NCBI GenBank assembly: GCA_946480695.1
Contig: CAMLKG010000023.1
Span: 4,579 to 68,578, forward strand
Direction of reading: 5' to 3'
Source: an uncultured Cellvibrio sp.
Lineage (GTDB): Bacteria; Pseudomonadota; Gammaproteobacteria; Pseudomonadales; Cellvibrionaceae
Length of the DNA: 64,000 bases
Shown here: piece after piece, positions 63,519-64,000 of the stretch
How the letters are laid out: the number at the start of each line of letters is the position of its first letter
Numbering within the stretch: the first letter of the stretch is position 1
Made by a program: the position numbers and the translations under genes
The notes under the pieces: generated by a model
The model's database searches: none
What the model saw: the letters and a program-made list of their open reading frames with translations, nothing else
What the model was told of the DNA's origin: nothing

Positions 63519-64000
63519 TTAACGAATGTTTCCCTGGCTGTTCACGCGTGAGCGGCCCAGTAACAATGTTCCCAGCCCTGCAATGAGCAACATCAGCGGA
63601 TGCGGTTCTGGAACATCAATCTTTTCAATCACCCAGTTATCCACATTGCTTGCAGCCTGCTGGTGGACCTCCACCGTATTCACGTACTCCCAGGTGTTGA
63701 AGGGGCGTTGGTTATAGATATCAACCTTGTATTTAAAATGATCGACACCACCGTTTCCGGAATCGAACTCTATCAGTTGTTCATAGGGCGGCTCGTCGGG
63801 CGCTACGCCACGATAAAAAAATCGCAGTGAAAATTCCCAATCCAGCACGCTTCCATCGCTATCCAGGGTAATAAACGACGGTGTTTGCACTACAAAATTT
63901 TCCACAACCTCGTCATTAGGCCAGAGCACGGCCACATAAGCAGGATCAAGTTCAAAGGTTGTCGGTCCGCTGTTTACTAATGTTGCTTCGCTTTTGAAGA
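63519..64000 (-). CDS. PEP-CTERM sorted exoprotein, 5' part beyond window
   Basis: The visible 160 codons are open to the right edge, so the N-terminus and signal peptide are outside. The C-terminus carries the sorting signal VPEPHPLMLLIAGLGTLLLG followed by a basic tail beginning with R: a VPEP box, a membrane helix and arginines, as recognised by exosortase. The visible body has beta-rich segments (WEFSLRFFYRG, HFKYKVDIYN) and no recognised domain. An exosortase gene was not seen in the window, so it must be elsewhere in the genome. Confidence 0.85.
   Translation of the reverse strand, partial: FKSEATLVNSGPTTFELDPAYVAVLWPNDEVVENFVVQTPSFITLDSDGSVLDWEFSLRFFYRGVAPDEPPYEQLIEFDSGNGGVDHFKYKVDIYNQRPFNTWEYVNTVEVHQQAASNVDNWVIEKIDVPEPHPLMLLIAGLGTLLLGRSRVNSQGNIR

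Overview
The window looks like a gammaproteobacterial accessory region, probably from the Cellvibrionaceae. This is inferred from the mix of protein families (PEP-CTERM protein, AgmX/TPR envelope genes, giant two-partner adhesin, H1-like type VI secretion) and not from any marker gene. No rRNA, tRNA, insertion sequence or CRISPR array was seen. Both edges cut genes: vgrG on the left and a PEP-CTERM protein on the right.

Layout. (1) 1-2.5 kb, minus strand: vgrG (3' end missing) and hcp, the exported tube and spike of a T6SS. (2) 2.7-17.3 kb, minus: a two-partner secretion pair, the transporter tpsB and a 4208-residue exoprotein tpsA whose middle carries RTX-like GGxGxDxF repeats. (3) 17.6-22.6 kb, minus: an effector/immunity island. 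Two effectors share an N-terminal module and carry Tse6-like (Ntox46-type) C-termini. Each is followed within 3-5 bp by a Tsi6-like immunity gene, and a third immunity-like paralog follows one pair. At the end of the island a 176-codon gene lies between two copies of a perfect 30-bp direct repeat. A large repeat-bearing lipoprotein gene (22.6-25.2 kb) sits 24 bp upstream of one effector. (4) 25.2-30.0 kb, minus: a complete plasmid-type replication/partition block: a second ParB-like gene, parA, parB, a double ribbon-helix-helix gene, rep (RPA family), then seven iterons and a DnaA-box-like site. Several families of short palindromes lie in it. (5) 30.3-31.5 kb, plus: a Fic-domain protein. (6) 31.5-36.5 kb, minus: four envelope genes, three of them TPR proteins. 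(7) 36.6-60.1 kb: the T6SS core as two divergent operons. The minus operon is tssA-B-C-C2-E-F-G-H; the plus operon is fha-tssJ-K-L-M-tagF-pppA-ppkA. (8) 60.1-63.0 kb, plus: a small gene and an exbB-exbD-exbD-agmX set. (9) 63.5-64 kb, minus: the PEP-CTERM protein.

How it fits together. The core genes encode baseplate, sheath, membrane complex and ClpV recycling ATPase. PpkA/PppA/Fha/TagF form the threonine-phosphorylation switch that controls firing. Hcp and VgrG, 34 kb from the core, would carry effectors such as the two Tse6-like proteins, whose immunity genes protect kin. The TPR lipoproteins on one side of the T6SS and the ExbB/ExbD/AgmX motor on the other resemble the two halves of an Agl/Glt-like envelope machine. 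Their split around a T6SS is the most unusual architectural feature. The rep-par block suggests that the whole window belongs to a large plasmid or chromid, which would make this a plasmid-borne T6SS.
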